A stretch of 64,000 nt of DNA from Vogesella alkaliphila (GCF_014652475.1 NZ_BMYW01000003.1:29113-93112), one strand, 5' to 3'. Counted from the stretch's first letter, positions 23,849-32,007 are shown. A program made the numbers and translations. The notes: generated from the sequence alone by a model not told the origin.

Positions 23849-24670
23849 ATGAAAATGACTAACTGGCTGACCCGTACCGGCTGTGTCCTGATGCTTAGCG
23901 CGGCGGTGGCCGGCTGTGTCAACACCACCGCCACCGGCGCCGTGGGCGCCAACCGCAAGCAGCTGATGCTGCTGTCGCCGCAGGAAGTGGAGCAGGCCTC
24001 CGCGCAGTCCTATGTGCAGGAAGTGGGCAAGGCGCGCAGCGCCGGCAAGCTCAATACCGACGCCGCGCTGACCGCCCGCGTGCGCACCGTGTCCCAACGC
24101 CTGATCGCGCAGGTGCCGGTGTTCCGCGCCGACGCGCGCAACTGGAAGTGGGAAGTGAACGTCACCCAGTCCGACGAGCTGAACGCCTACGCGATGGCCG
24201 GCGGCAAGATCATGGTCTACAGCGGCATCGTCAACCGCCTGCGCCTGAGCGACGACGAGATGGCGGCCATCATCGGCCACGAGATCTCGCACGCGCTGCG
24301 CGAACACTCGCGCGAAACCATGAGCCAGGCCTACGCGCAGCAGATGGGCCTCGGCATCGTCGGCCAGCTGGCCGGCCTGTCGCAAGGCTCGATGGAACTG
24401 GCCGCGATCGCCACCGACGTGGCGCTGACCAAGCCCAACAGCCGCACCATGGAATCCGAAGCCGACGTCATCGGCCTGGAACTGATGGCGCGCGCCGGCT
24501 ACAACCCGAACGCGGCGGTGACGCTGTGGCAGAAGATGATGCAGAACGGTGCCGGCACCGGCCCGAGCTTCCTGTCCACCCACCCGTCCGGCCCGGCGCG
24601 CATCGACGAGCTGCAACGCCTGATCCCGCGCGTGATGCCGCTATACAACGCCGCCCGCAAGGCACGCTGA
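23849..24670 (+). CDS. M48-family lipoprotein metalloprotease (LoiP/YggG-like)
   Basis: The 273-residue protein has a lipoprotein signal peptide with lipobox AVAGC (Cys23) and the zinc motif HEISH at residues 144-148, with the third ligand Glu probably in MESEADVIG. Homologues such as LoiP are periplasmic, outer-membrane-anchored proteases in envelope quality control. It follows rubredoxin and is followed after three bases by the MmcQ/YjbR gene; the next genes are tightly packed, so a long operon to 26,293 is likely. Confidence 0.93.
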   Translation: MKMTNWLTRTGCVLMLSAAVAGCVNTTATGAVGANRKQLMLLSPQEVEQASAQSYVQEVGKARSAGKLNTDAALTARVRTVSQRLIAQVPVFRADARNWKWEVNVTQSDELNAYAMAGGKIMVYSGIVNRLRLSDDEMAAIIGHEISHALREHSRETMSQAYAQQMGLGIVGQLAGLSQGSMELAAIATDVALTKPNSRTMESEADVIGLELMARAGYNPNAAVTLWQKMMQNGAGTGPSFLSTHPSGPARIDELQRLIPRVMPLYNAARKAR

Positions 24671-24673
24671 GCG

Positions 24674-25030
24674 ATGCCGCCCTCGCTTGACGCCGCGCTG
24701 CTGCAACAGCTGGAGCGGCACGCGCTGGCGCTGCCCGGCGTGGTGCTCGACATCAAGTGGGGCGGCGTGCGCGTGCTGCAGATCGAGGGCAAGATGTTCG
24801 CCACCTTCCACGATGGCGGCGTCGCGTTCAAGGTCGACGCCGACGACTTCCTCGCGCTGTGCGACCTGCCCGGCGTCACCCCGGCGCCCTACCTCGCCCG
24901 CGCCCGCTGGATCAGGCTGCACACGCTGCAGAGCTTCAGCGTGGCGCAGGTCGAGGCCAGGTTGGCCGCGGCGCGTCTCCTCGTGCTTTCCCGGCTGTCA
25001 AAAGCCACCCGCGCGCAATACGGACTCTGA
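24674..25030 (+). CDS. MmcQ/YjbR-family protein
   Basis: The 118-residue protein has the MmcQ/YjbR (DUF419) pattern: an acidic N-terminal helix, LPGVVLDIKWGGVRVLQIEGKMFA, KVDADDFLALCDLPG and a C-terminal SYxLV-like helix. The fold resembles a CyaY/MotA-type DNA-binding structure, but a function is not established. The stop is immediately followed by the start of hemJ. The gene holds a GGTTGGCCGC copy at about 24,961. Confidence 0.85.
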   Translation: MPPSLDAALLQQLERHALALPGVVLDIKWGGVRVLQIEGKMFATFHDGGVAFKVDADDFLALCDLPGVTPAPYLARARWIRLHTLQSFSVAQVEARLAAARLLVLSRLSKATRAQYGL

Positions 25031-25447
25031 ATGACCTACCTCTACATCAAGGCCTTCCACCTGTTCTTCGTGGTGTCCTGGTTCGCCGGCCTGTTCTACC
25101 TGCCGCGGCTGTACGTCAATCTGGCGCTGGCCGAGCCGGGCAAGGAATACGACCGCCTGCTGCTGATGGCGTACAAGCTGTTCCGCTTCATGACGCCGCT
25201 GGCGGTGCTGGCGCTGGCGCTCGGCCTGCTGCTGTGGCTGGGCTACGGCGTTGGCGGCGGCTGGCTGCACGCCAAGCTCGCGCTGGTCGCGGTGCTGGTC
25301 GGCTACCACGGCTACTGCTACCGGCTGCTGCAGGACTTCGTGCGGCAGCGCAATCGCCGGAGCCACGTCTGGTTCCGATTCTTCAACGAATTACCGGTGC
25401 TGCTGCTGCTGGCAGTGCTGATCCTGGTGGTGGTGAAACCGTTTTGA
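25031..25447 (+). CDS. hemJ: HemJ-type protoporphyrinogen oxidase (CopD-like membrane protein)
   Basis: The 138-residue protein has four membrane helices and the HemJ/UPF0093 signatures: YIKAFHLFFVVSWFAGLFYLPRLYV with a conserved His10, and a lysine-rich WLHAKLALVA segment. HemJ converts protoporphyrinogen IX to protoporphyrin IX in the inner membrane and complements the HemA and HemL steps encoded in this window. It starts right after the YjbR gene, and its stop overlaps a TTG-started lipoprotein gene. Confidence 0.88.
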   Translation: MTYLYIKAFHLFFVVSWFAGLFYLPRLYVNLALAEPGKEYDRLLLMAYKLFRFMTPLAVLALALGLLLWLGYGVGGGWLHAKLALVAVLVGYHGYCYRLLQDFVRQRNRRSHVWFRFFNELPVLLLLAVLILVVVKPF

Positions 25448-25848
25448 TCAAGCTCCTGCTCCCCCTCGCGCTGGCCGCGCTGCTCACCGGCTGCCAGCAA
25501 GACTGCGACGGCCACGTCTACGTGCTGGCCCAGGACCTGGCCGCCGGCGCCAGCGTGCCCGGCAAGATGGCACCGTCCGCCCTGCCCGCCGGCTTCCCGC
25601 GCGGCCAGCTGTCGTCCGACGGCTCCTACGCCGGCCGCAAGGCCTACTGCAACGTCAACGCCGCGCGCAGCGACTACGTCGACAGCGCCCGCGCCGGCCG
25701 CATCGCCGTGCCCGGCGCCTGGTCGGTGTGGCAGACCGACGCGCGCTGGCCGGACGACGTGCACCCCTATCGCCCCGCGGACTGGCGCCTGAAAGCGCCG
25801 GCCCGCCTCGTCAAGGAAATGGAAAAACACAATGGCAGTGGAAATTGA
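25444..25848 (+). CDS. small lipoprotein, function unknown
   Basis: The start is a TTG that overlaps the hemJ stop (TTGA). The product has 134 residues with a lipobox near residue 19 (LALAALLTGC), two further cysteines (QDCDG, AYCNV) and a basic C-terminus. The lipoprotein signal and tight coupling support it as a real gene despite the rare start codon. Its end overlaps the next gene by 17 bases. No family is recognised. Confidence 0.7.
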   Translation: MIKLLLPLALAALLTGCQQDCDGHVYVLAQDLAAGASVPGKMAPSALPAGFPRGQLSSDGSYAGRKAYCNVNAARSDYVDSARAGRIAVPGAWSVWQTDARWPDDVHPYRPADWRLKAPARLVKEMEKHNGSGN

Positions 25849-26293
25849 ACGCCGCTTCAGGGTAAACGGTGACGCCTGGCGCGGTCTGGCCGAAGGCGTG
25901 CGCTACCGGCAGGGCTACCTGTCAGTGGAAAAGGAACGCACCGTGCGCGTGCGCGTGGTCGGCGACCGGGCGTGGCTGACGCTCAAGGGCCAGATCAGCG
26001 ACATCAGCCGCCACGAGTTCGAATACGCGATCCCGGTGGCGGAGGCGCAGACCATCATGGACGCGATGTGCCCGATGGTGGTCGACAAGCTGCGCTACCG
26101 CATCGACTTCGGCGGCTTCGTGTGGGAGGTGGACGAGTTCTTCGGCGCCAACACCGGGCTGGTGCTGGCCGAGATCGAGCTGCCGTCGGAAGACACCGCC
26201 TTCGACAAGCCGGCATGGCTGGGCGAGGAGGTGACCTTCGACGGCCGCTTTACCAACGCCTATCTGTCGAAGCATCCGTTCGGGTCGTGGTGA
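25832..26293 (+). CDS. CYTH-domain protein (triphosphate tunnel metalloenzyme)
   Basis: The 153-residue protein begins MAVEIERRF, the ExExR variant of the CYTH signature, followed by RQGYLS, TVRVRVVGDRAWLTLKG and EIELPSED, the alternating acidic/basic strands that line the tunnel. CYTH proteins of this size are inorganic triphosphatases (NeuTTM/YgiF N-domain type). It closes the compact gene run that begins at 23.7 kb, and a terminator follows. Confidence 0.92.
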   Translation: MAVEIERRFRVNGDAWRGLAEGVRYRQGYLSVEKERTVRVRVVGDRAWLTLKGQISDISRHEFEYAIPVAEAQTIMDAMCPMVVDKLRYRIDFGGFVWEVDEFFGANTGLVLAEIELPSEDTAFDKPAWLGEEVTFDGRFTNAYLSKHPFGSW

Positions 26294-26337
26294 GCGGCTG
26301 AGGCGGCGGCAAGGGTTGGCCGCAAGGCGAGGTGAAC

Positions 26338-26369
26338 AAGGGCAGGCCGGCTGGCTTGCCCTTTTTTAT
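26338..26369 (+). terminator. terminator after the CYTH gene
   Basis: An 11-base stem with one G-T pair (26,338-26,348 with 26,353-26,363) is followed by a T-run. The surrounding 80 bases, from the GGTTGGCCGC motif through the TGATAAT stretch, recur at about 27,350-27,430. Confidence 0.85.
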
Positions 26370-26451
26370 GCGATATTGATAATGTATCCAAGGGGCTATC
26401 GAGCACTCGACGCAGTTCAGTCTGCGGTAATTGAAATGCGAGGTAAAACGG

Positions 26452-26907
26452 ATGGGGGATTTCGCGGTGCGTCCAGCCCGGCCGGAAGATGCGGTTGCCA
26501 TTTCCGGGCTGATTTATTCAACATCAATCGCTTGCTGTTTTTCCGGAGCGCAGCCTTGTCCGGAATGGTACAGGGACAGCGTGCAGCCCGACCAGATAGC
26601 AACGCTACTGGAATCGGCAGTGATGGACTGGCTGGTGGCCGTCAATGGCCAGAATATCGTTGCCGTACTCGCCATCAGCGAAAAAACCCAAGTGAAATAT
26701 TTTTTCGTGAATCCGGCCTGGCAGCATCAGGGGATTGGTAAAGCCTTGTGGCATTGCGCCCTGAATACAGGGATGTTTGGATCAACCGTTATGGTGCGCT
26801 CGTCTCTGGTTGCGGTGGCGGTTTATGAGTGTTTGGGGTTTCGTCCGGTTGAGTCCCCGCAATGCTTTCAGGGCCTGCCATACCAGACCATGGTGGCAGC
26901 GTTGTAG
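26452..26907 (+). CDS. GNAT-family N-acetyltransferase
   Basis: The 151-residue protein has the GNAT core: an N-terminal VRPARPEDAVAISGLI, the acetyl-CoA-binding VNPAWQHQGIGKALW (motif A, Q/R-x-x-G-I-G) and a C-terminal VYECLGFRPVE. The substrate is unknown. The ATG at 26,452 has GAGG upstream. G+C is visibly lower than in flanking genes, and the gene lies between two copies of an 80-base terminator-containing repeat, so it looks recently acquired. Confidence 0.88.
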   Translation: MGDFAVRPARPEDAVAISGLIYSTSIACCFSGAQPCPEWYRDSVQPDQIATLLESAVMDWLVAVNGQNIVAVLAISEKTQVKYFFVNPAWQHQGIGKALWHCALNTGMFGSTVMVRSSLVAVAVYECLGFRPVESPQCFQGLPYQTMVAAL

Positions 26908-26953
26908 CCTGGGTTGCGCCGGCGTAGCCCAGCGTTTACCGCGTATGAATGAC

Positions 26954-27046
26954 CAAGGTTGGCCGCAAGCCGTTTCGGGTGTGCGGCCAACCTTGTTTTG
27001 TCTGGTGACTCCGCTGCGCGGATGTTTTTTATCTGCCGCCTTCCGC
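26954..27046. repeat. 93-base direct repeat, left copy (flanks the effector cassette)
   Basis: This segment matches 30,400-30,492 at 91 of 93 positions in the same orientation. It begins with an inverted pair of the GGTTGGCCGC motif and includes CCGCTGCGCGGATG. The two copies bracket the low-GC cassette. It is also the first part of composite repeat copy B. Confidence 0.88.
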
Positions 27047-27224
27047 GCGGCGCGCGGGGTACTTTCTTTTGCTTCGCCAAAAGAAAGTACCCAAAGAAAA
27101 GGCGACCCGACGGCGCAGGCATTCCCGTAAAAACGACCGCCAGCCCGGCGCCGCCCATACGCGGCGCTCAAAAGAGGGCGGCTTGTTTCCGGGCTGGCGG
27201 CCGTTTTTACGGCCTGCGCCAACG
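26954..27224. repeat. composite intergenic repeat, copy B
   Basis: The 838-base stretch 26,908-27,745 has no convincing gene. It contains this copy, with the same order of parts as copy A at 6,905-7,170. It has an extra perfect 15-base hairpin (27,057-27,071 with 27,078-27,092) and the long hairpin with arms 27,125-27,148 and 27,189-27,212 (23 of 24 pairs), plus an outer stem 27,112-27,119 with 27,213-27,220. A terminator-like hairpin without a gene before it lies at 27,379-27,405. The final 300 bases to 27,745 are AT-rich and show no recognisable feature. Confidence 0.8.
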
Positions 27225-27378
27225 GGACGGGGGGCGTCGGCCACTCGTAGCCTGGATAAGCCGCAGGCGCATCCGGGAGGCGCGGCAAGTCGGGCATGTT
27301 GGCTGGTGCTGAGCTGGCGAAGCCCAGCATTTACCGCGTATGAACGGCCAAGGTTGGCCGCAAGGTGAGGTGAACAAG

Positions 27379-27405
27379 GGCAAGCCGGCTGGCTTGCCTT
27401 TTTTA
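27379..27405 (+). terminator. orphan terminator-like hairpin
   Basis: An 8-base stem (27,379-27,386 with 27,391-27,398) and a T-run. It is a duplicate of the terminator at 26,338 and has no gene directly upstream. Confidence 0.6.
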
Positions 27406-27745
27406 TGCATTGTTGATAATTTGTCCCGGATTTGTTGACTGGGCAGTGCGTGGCGAAGCTTGACGTTTATCGGGTGACAATACGGTATGGGGAGTATTGG
27501 GCTGTAACTTTAGTAACAAATTGAATAAGTTATGCTGATTAGTCGCTTGGCATTTGAGAGACAAGCTTGGGCGGCTCCTGCGCACAATAAAGGGGCTGTT
27601 CAGGAAACGGAAAAAAATAACACGCTAGGCTTTTGTCATGATGCTGGAAGCAATGGGCTTCCGGCTTACAACCCCAGGCTAGGGCTGAAGTCACAACAAA
27701 CTCAGCAGTGTGTGGTAGGGGGCGTGGCTAGATGATGACATCGAG

Positions 27746-28405
27746 CTAATGCATTATGTTCAGTGTTTTAAGTCCGATAAATGTGCCATTTTGCATAAAA
27801 ATGGTTTCAGAAAAATCCTTAGCCTGAAAGCTGGCATGGTAGCTTTTGCTGATCTGTGGGTTGTACTGATGCTGGAGAGCATAAATTTCTGAGAATTTAC
27901 TGGTGTAAAAATCAAACCACTCCTGATGATTAGGGAAACTGTATCGGCTTCTTAATGAAGCATTCAAATTGCGGACAGCTTTCGACGATACAGAAAAAAA
28001 ATCATAGCCAAAAGGGAAGAACATTAGCAGCTCATTGGGAGAGACCTGATCGACGGATACACTGTTGACGATGTGAAGCCTAGGGCCATGCATGGTTTGG
28101 GCTGACAAAATCAGGGTTGTAACATCGATTTGTTCATGTTGCCCAACTTGTTGTCTCCTGCGCTGTTTCTCTTTTTCCAGCAGGGACGGCAAAGAAGATA
28201 ATTCGTTACCATTGAGAAGATGGTTCAGCATTCTGTCGGTGATGAAATAGTCGCCAGTGCCGGTGAAAATACCATTATCCCAGTGGTGAATCTTGCTTGC
28301 CATGATTTCTTCATGGCAAATATTTTTCTTATTTTTAAGAACAAAGATATTGTCTGCGGCCAGGATGACACTATCTTCGGTCTGTATCGCAATAATGAAA
28401 GTCAT
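27746..28405 (-). CDS. proteasome-fold (Ntn-hydrolase-like) protein
   Basis: The 219-residue protein begins FIIAIQTEDSVILAADN and continues with a basic ASKIHHWDNGIFTGTGDY segment, which matches the first strands of proteasome beta/HslV-type Ntn hydrolases; homology is judged by eye. The usual nucleophile would be a Thr or Ser at the processed N-terminus, and here Met1-Thr2 is present, so Thr2 is a possible nucleophile. The ATG at 28,405 avoids a longer frame that runs antisense through the VgrG fragment. It is low in G+C and divergent from the VgrG/effector genes, so it may be a cassette partner. Confidence 0.6.
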   Translation of the reverse strand: MTFIIAIQTEDSVILAADNIFVLKNKKNICHEEIMASKIHHWDNGIFTGTGDYFITDRMLNHLLNGNELSSLPSLLEKEKQRRRQQVGQHEQIDVTTLILSAQTMHGPRLHIVNSVSVDQVSPNELLMFFPFGYDFFSVSSKAVRNLNASLRSRYSFPNHQEWFDFYTSKFSEIYALQHQYNPQISKSYHASFQAKDFSETIFMQNGTFIGLKTLNIMH

Positions 28406-28457
28406 ATTGGTTTCACTGTAATTTTTATTTGTAAAATAAACAGCCTTGGAGAGCGAA

Positions 28458-28805
28458 ATGTCTGGCGGCGCGTACATTAGAATGTCTGGTGGCAATATAG
28501 AGATTGCCGGTCCTGGTACGATTAGCATAAAAGGTGCGGAGCATGTTCTCTCCGGCCCGGCAAGCATCGGCATGGATATGAAGGGCATGCCATCGGCAGA
28601 TTATAACAGCCTGTCATTCACCTTGCAGGATGCGCAGGGTAATATCCAGAGAAACATGCCTTATATTATAAAGGATGGTAAAGGGAGCGTGTTCAAGGGT
28701 ATTTCCGATAACAAAGGCAGGACACAGCGGATACACACTAGCGACTCCAATGATTTATCGGTACATCTCGATCATGATGCGATGGGAAATCATCTGGAAG
28801 ATTAG
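28458..28805 (+). CDS. VgrG C-terminal fragment (DUF2345 tail)
   Basis: The 115-residue frame starts SGGAYIRMSGGNIEIAGPGT, the gly-rich beta-helix of the DUF2345 region found at the C-terminal end of type VI secretion spike proteins (VgrG), followed by a short transthyretin-like linker segment (ADYNSLSFTLQDAQ, GSVFKGISDNKGRTQ). The OB-fold and gp27/gp5 portions are missing, so this is either an orphan tail or a module that recombines with a full VgrG. It directly precedes a putative effector gene. Confidence 0.8.
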   Translation: MSGGAYIRMSGGNIEIAGPGTISIKGAEHVLSGPASIGMDMKGMPSADYNSLSFTLQDAQGNIQRNMPYIIKDGKGSVFKGISDNKGRTQRIHTSDSNDLSVHLDHDAMGNHLED

Positions 28806-28810
28806 TCGCC

Positions 28811-29506
28811 ATGGCCGAACTGAAGAAAACGACAGCAAAGACACAGTCCAAAGATAAGAAAGCTGTTGCGGTACATCAGGAGGATATCTTCAATCTCATT
28901 ATCGGGTTTGAGGTCAATAATCCCCACGTGTACCGCGAAGCGTTTGTGGTGCCGAATGGCAGGCGGAAGGTGCACTACGTGCTGGAAGACCCCGGCCATA
29001 CCTTCATGTACCTGACCAAGAACGGGAAGATCTCCTTCTTCTACAGCCTGGGACCGCATGTAGGGGCCTCGACGGTTGAGCGGGCCTACGGCTATGGCAC
29101 ACCAGAGTACAAGATACCGGGAGAGACCCGCCTGTTCCGGTTCAATATCAGCGAGGTGCAGCATGAGCAGATGCGAGCCAAGGGGAAAGAATACCGGAAC
29201 GACGTGCTGGCACAACGTCGTTACTACAACATCTTCCAGAACTTCACGTGTGCGAGGAGCGCACGGGACATCATTGCGGTGGGCTGGCCTGGCGTGCCGA
29301 AAGGTTCCAGTTTCATTGGTGGCAAGGGTATTGTGATGGAGGAAGTGGTGAACCCGTATGCCTTCTACGAGGATATCCATACCAAGTACCCGAAAGGGGA
29401 GGTCGTGTTAAGTCACAGCGAAGATAAATGGAAGGGAATCATGGCGAACAGCAATAAAAGTCCGGGAACAATTCCCGATCCAACTCTTATACCTGGTTCT
29501 TGGTAA
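28811..29506 (+). CDS. putative type VI effector, permuted NlpC/P60-like fold
   Basis: The 231-residue protein starts six bases after the VgrG tail. A GHTFMYL segment (His63) precedes an NFTCARSARDII segment (Cys147). This His-before-Cys order with an N-x-x-C-x-x-x-A helix is typical of circularly permuted papain-like hydrolases, which include peptidoglycan amidases and acyl hydrolases. The lysine-rich start and VgrG neighbour suggest a secreted effector. The catalytic assignment is inference from motif order; no family was confirmed. Confidence 0.65.
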   Translation: MAELKKTTAKTQSKDKKAVAVHQEDIFNLIIGFEVNNPHVYREAFVVPNGRRKVHYVLEDPGHTFMYLTKNGKISFFYSLGPHVGASTVERAYGYGTPEYKIPGETRLFRFNISEVQHEQMRAKGKEYRNDVLAQRRYYNIFQNFTCARSARDIIAVGWPGVPKGSSFIGGKGIVMEEVVNPYAFYEDIHTKYPKGEVVLSHSEDKWKGIMANSNKSPGTIPDPTLIPGSW

Positions 29507-29513
29507 TAAAGGA

Positions 29514-30302
29514 ATGATTTTTGCAGTGAGAAAATATAAAATTGGCATTTTGCTAATGATTTTTATGTCAATTGCTTTGTTAATTGTTAATCTAGGCGGC
29601 GAACGAAAAAATATGAAAATAATTGATGGCATAGTTGACCAGTCTGGAGCCCTTGTAAATTATAGGAGCTTCATCGACTGCGATGCAAAGGTAAAGATGT
29701 TTACTGTGAATGAAAAGGATAATTTGATCAATTTTATCCTTGTGAATCTAGATGTTCTGAGTGGTTCCGCTTCGGTGGAAGATATTGACAGGAATAATCT
29801 TAATATAAAGGTAGACTTATTTGTTCCAAAATTGCCAACTGTACCAATTACTGAGGCTGATATGAGTTATACATTCATAGAGAGCAGGCCAACGACAACA
29901 GCAAAGGGGATTGTAGGCGATTTCTTTAGCACAATAAACCGCAGAGATGAAGAATCTTTGTGGGAGTATAGTCGTATTCCTTTTATAGGGTCTTGCAATA
30001 ACAAAATACTAACAAATTTCTCCGAAATTGATTTCAATAAATTAGAGTTAAAATTTTTAGAAAAATTCTTCCTGTCGGACTTGGATATGGATGATAGTAA
30101 GCTAAACTTCTCTCCGATTAAAAGTTATAAAGAATTTATTGATAATGGTAGCTATAGAAGGAACTATGCATTCTATAAATTTTCCACCATCAGAAACTCA
30201 GTGCCATTAACAGTAGTGTTTGGTGTTGAGAAGGTGCAATACAACGAAAAAGAAAAATATCCTAAAAACTGGCTCTATGTCTATATGAAACGCGACCGGT
30301 AG
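29514..30302 (+). CDS. membrane-anchored protein, candidate immunity partner
   Basis: The 262-residue protein has one N-terminal membrane anchor (about residues 9-27; IGILLMIFMSIALLIVNLG) and a soluble, probably periplasmic body rich in Asp, Asn and Phe. G+C is the lowest of the cassette. It begins eight bases after the putative effector, the usual place of an immunity gene for a cell-wall-attacking effector. That role is inferred from position and topology only. Confidence 0.6.
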   Translation: MIFAVRKYKIGILLMIFMSIALLIVNLGGERKNMKIIDGIVDQSGALVNYRSFIDCDAKVKMFTVNEKDNLINFILVNLDVLSGSASVEDIDRNNLNIKVDLFVPKLPTVPITEADMSYTFIESRPTTTAKGIVGDFFSTINRRDEESLWEYSRIPFIGSCNNKILTNFSEIDFNKLELKFLEKFFLSDLDMDDSKLNFSPIKSYKEFIDNGSYRRNYAFYKFSTIRNSVPLTVVFGVEKVQYNEKEKYPKNWLYVYMKRDR

Positions 30303-30399
30303 TATGCCAATATAGGTAGAAACTTATTCCGATTCAATATCATGGCGTAGGGTGCGTCACCCCGAAGGGGCGGCGCACCATGACGCGCTGCTTACGCTC

Positions 30400-30492
30400 A
30401 AGGTTGGCCGCAAGCCGTTTCGGGTTTGCGGCCAACCTTGTTTTGTCTGGTGACTCCGCTGCGCGGATGTTTTTTATCTGCCGCTTTCCGCT
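30400..30492. repeat. 93-base direct repeat, right copy
   Basis: This copy matches 26,954-27,046 at 91 of 93 bases and breaks off there, without the long hairpin. The gene-free stretch 30,303-30,631 otherwise holds only a short GGGTGCGTCACC-type segment also seen near 6,860 and nothing else recognisable. Confidence 0.88.
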
Positions 30493-30631
30493 TGGCACTA
30501 CCAGCCAACGCTGCATCGTGCCGCTCTACTTTCATTGCATGATGAAAGGCAGATTTTTGCCTGCATGGCATTTGTATTTGTGCTGCTGCTGGTCATTACT
30601 GTGAAGGGGACACTTCACGGGGGCTTGCATC

Positions 30632-31411
30632 ATGTCACGTACCACGCTTCTGGCCGGCACGCTGCTGGCCTCCTTGCTGGCGGCGCCGCTGGCGCAGGCC
30701 AGTCATGCCTGGGGCAATTACCACTGGGCCCGCACCGGCAACCCGTTTACCGTGCCGCTGGGCAATAACGTCGATGCCGGCTGGCAGCCATACCTTGAGA
30801 CGGCGCAGGCAGACTGGACCAGTTCCTCGGTGCTGGACACGCGGATCGTGGCCGGTGGCACCACCGCCAAGCGTTGCCGGCCGACGAGCGGCCGGGTCGA
30901 GGTCTGCAATTCGGCGTACGGCAATAACGGCTGGTTGGGGCTGGCGCAGATCTGGGCCAGCGGCAGCCATATCGTGCAGGGCACCACCAAGCTCAACGAC
31001 AGCTACTTCAAGACTGCCAGCTACAACACGCCGGCCTGGCGCTTGCTGGTGATGTGCCAGGAGGTGGGCCACAACTTCGGGCTGGGACATCAGGACGAGA
31101 ACTTCACCAATGAAAACCTCGGCTCCTGCATGGACTACACCCGCAGTCCGGACAGCAACCAGCACCCCAATCTCCACGACTACGAGCAGCTGGAGACCAT
31201 TTACAGCCACGATGACGACAGCACCACGCTGGCGGCGATGCCGGCGGCGATGGCCAATCTGGAGCTGGCGACCCGCGGCCAGTGGGGCCGGCTGTTGCGC
31301 AGCCAGCGGGGCGGCATGGTGGAAACCTATGTGCAGGACTTCGGCCACGGCTGGCGTGTGTATACGCACGTGTTCTGGGCGGTGGCGCGCGGCCAGCGGC
31401 CGCATGACTGA
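30632..31411 (+). CDS. secreted metzincin-like protein with an altered zinc motif
   Basis: The 259-residue protein has a signal peptide (MSRTTLLAGTLLASLLAAPLAQA). Its motif reads QEVGHNFGLGH at residues 143-153, that is HExxHxxGxxH with Gln in place of the first histidine, followed by the Met-turn-like SCMDYT (Met167). Other metzincin features are kept, so it may bind zinc differently or be inactive. Actinobacterial relatives with QEVGH are, I believe, known, which argues against a simple mutation. It reads alone between intergenic repeats. Confidence 0.75.
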   Translation: MSRTTLLAGTLLASLLAAPLAQASHAWGNYHWARTGNPFTVPLGNNVDAGWQPYLETAQADWTSSSVLDTRIVAGGTTAKRCRPTSGRVEVCNSAYGNNGWLGLAQIWASGSHIVQGTTKLNDSYFKTASYNTPAWRLLVMCQEVGHNFGLGHQDENFTNENLGSCMDYTRSPDSNQHPNLHDYEQLETIYSHDDDSTTLAAMPAAMANLELATRGQWGRLLRSQRGGMVETYVQDFGHGWRVYTHVFWAVARGQRPHD

Positions 31412-31559
31412 GCCGCTTCGCCACGCGGGCTGAAGCGCTCCGCATCTGGCAGGCAAGCTTGGCCGCAAGCCGTGCCGGGTTTGCGGCCAACGTGCGTTCA
31501 GGTCGCCGCGCGTTTCCCGCTATCATGGCCGCATACCCGATAGCAGAAGGAAGTCCGCG

Positions 31560-31877
31560 ATGTCCTACGTTGCCACCTATTCCGCCGCCGCGCCGGAGCG
31601 CGCCAGCCTCGACGCCAGCACCGGCGCGCTGCTGCTGGAGTTCGGCGTCGACTGGTGCCCGCACTGCCAGGCGGCGCAGCCGGCGATCGCGCAGGCGCTG
31701 GCGGCGCAGCCGGCGCTGAGCCACGTCAAGGTGGAGGACGGCGCCGGGCGGCGGCTGGGGCGCAGTTTCCGCGTCAAGCTGTGGCCGACGCTGATCCTGC
31801 TGCGCGACGGGGTGGAGGTCGGCCGCGTGGTGCGGCCAACGTCGCTGGACGAGGTGGCGCCGCTGCTGGCGCTGTGA
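31560..31877 (+). CDS. thioredoxin-family protein
   Basis: The 105-residue protein has a thioredoxin fold with active site WCPHC (Cys33, Cys36) and a cis-proline region LWPTLILLRDG. The CPHC centre differs from the CGPC of thioredoxin 1 and is more like oxidising DsbA-type centres, but no signal peptide is present, so it is cytosolic. It ends with one copy of the GCGGCCAACGT motif variant in its coding sequence. Confidence 0.88.
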   Translation: MSYVATYSAAAPERASLDASTGALLLEFGVDWCPHCQAAQPAIAQALAAQPALSHVKVEDGAGRRLGRSFRVKLWPTLILLRDGVEVGRVVRPTSLDEVAPLLAL

Positions 31878-32007
31878 CCTTGTCGCTTCCCACGGTTGAC
31901 GGTGCGTCGCCCTGCGGGTGACGCACCCTGCCGTGACTGCCTTGCGGCCAACCTCTCCGTTTTCATTTCCGTGTTCTTTCGCGGCCAAAGAAGCCTTTGC
32001 CCTTGTC

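Noticed and set aside
28406-28588. Longer N-terminus for the proteasome-fold protein
   Set aside because: It would run antisense through the VgrG tail and has no similarity to the family; the ATG at 28,405 fits better.
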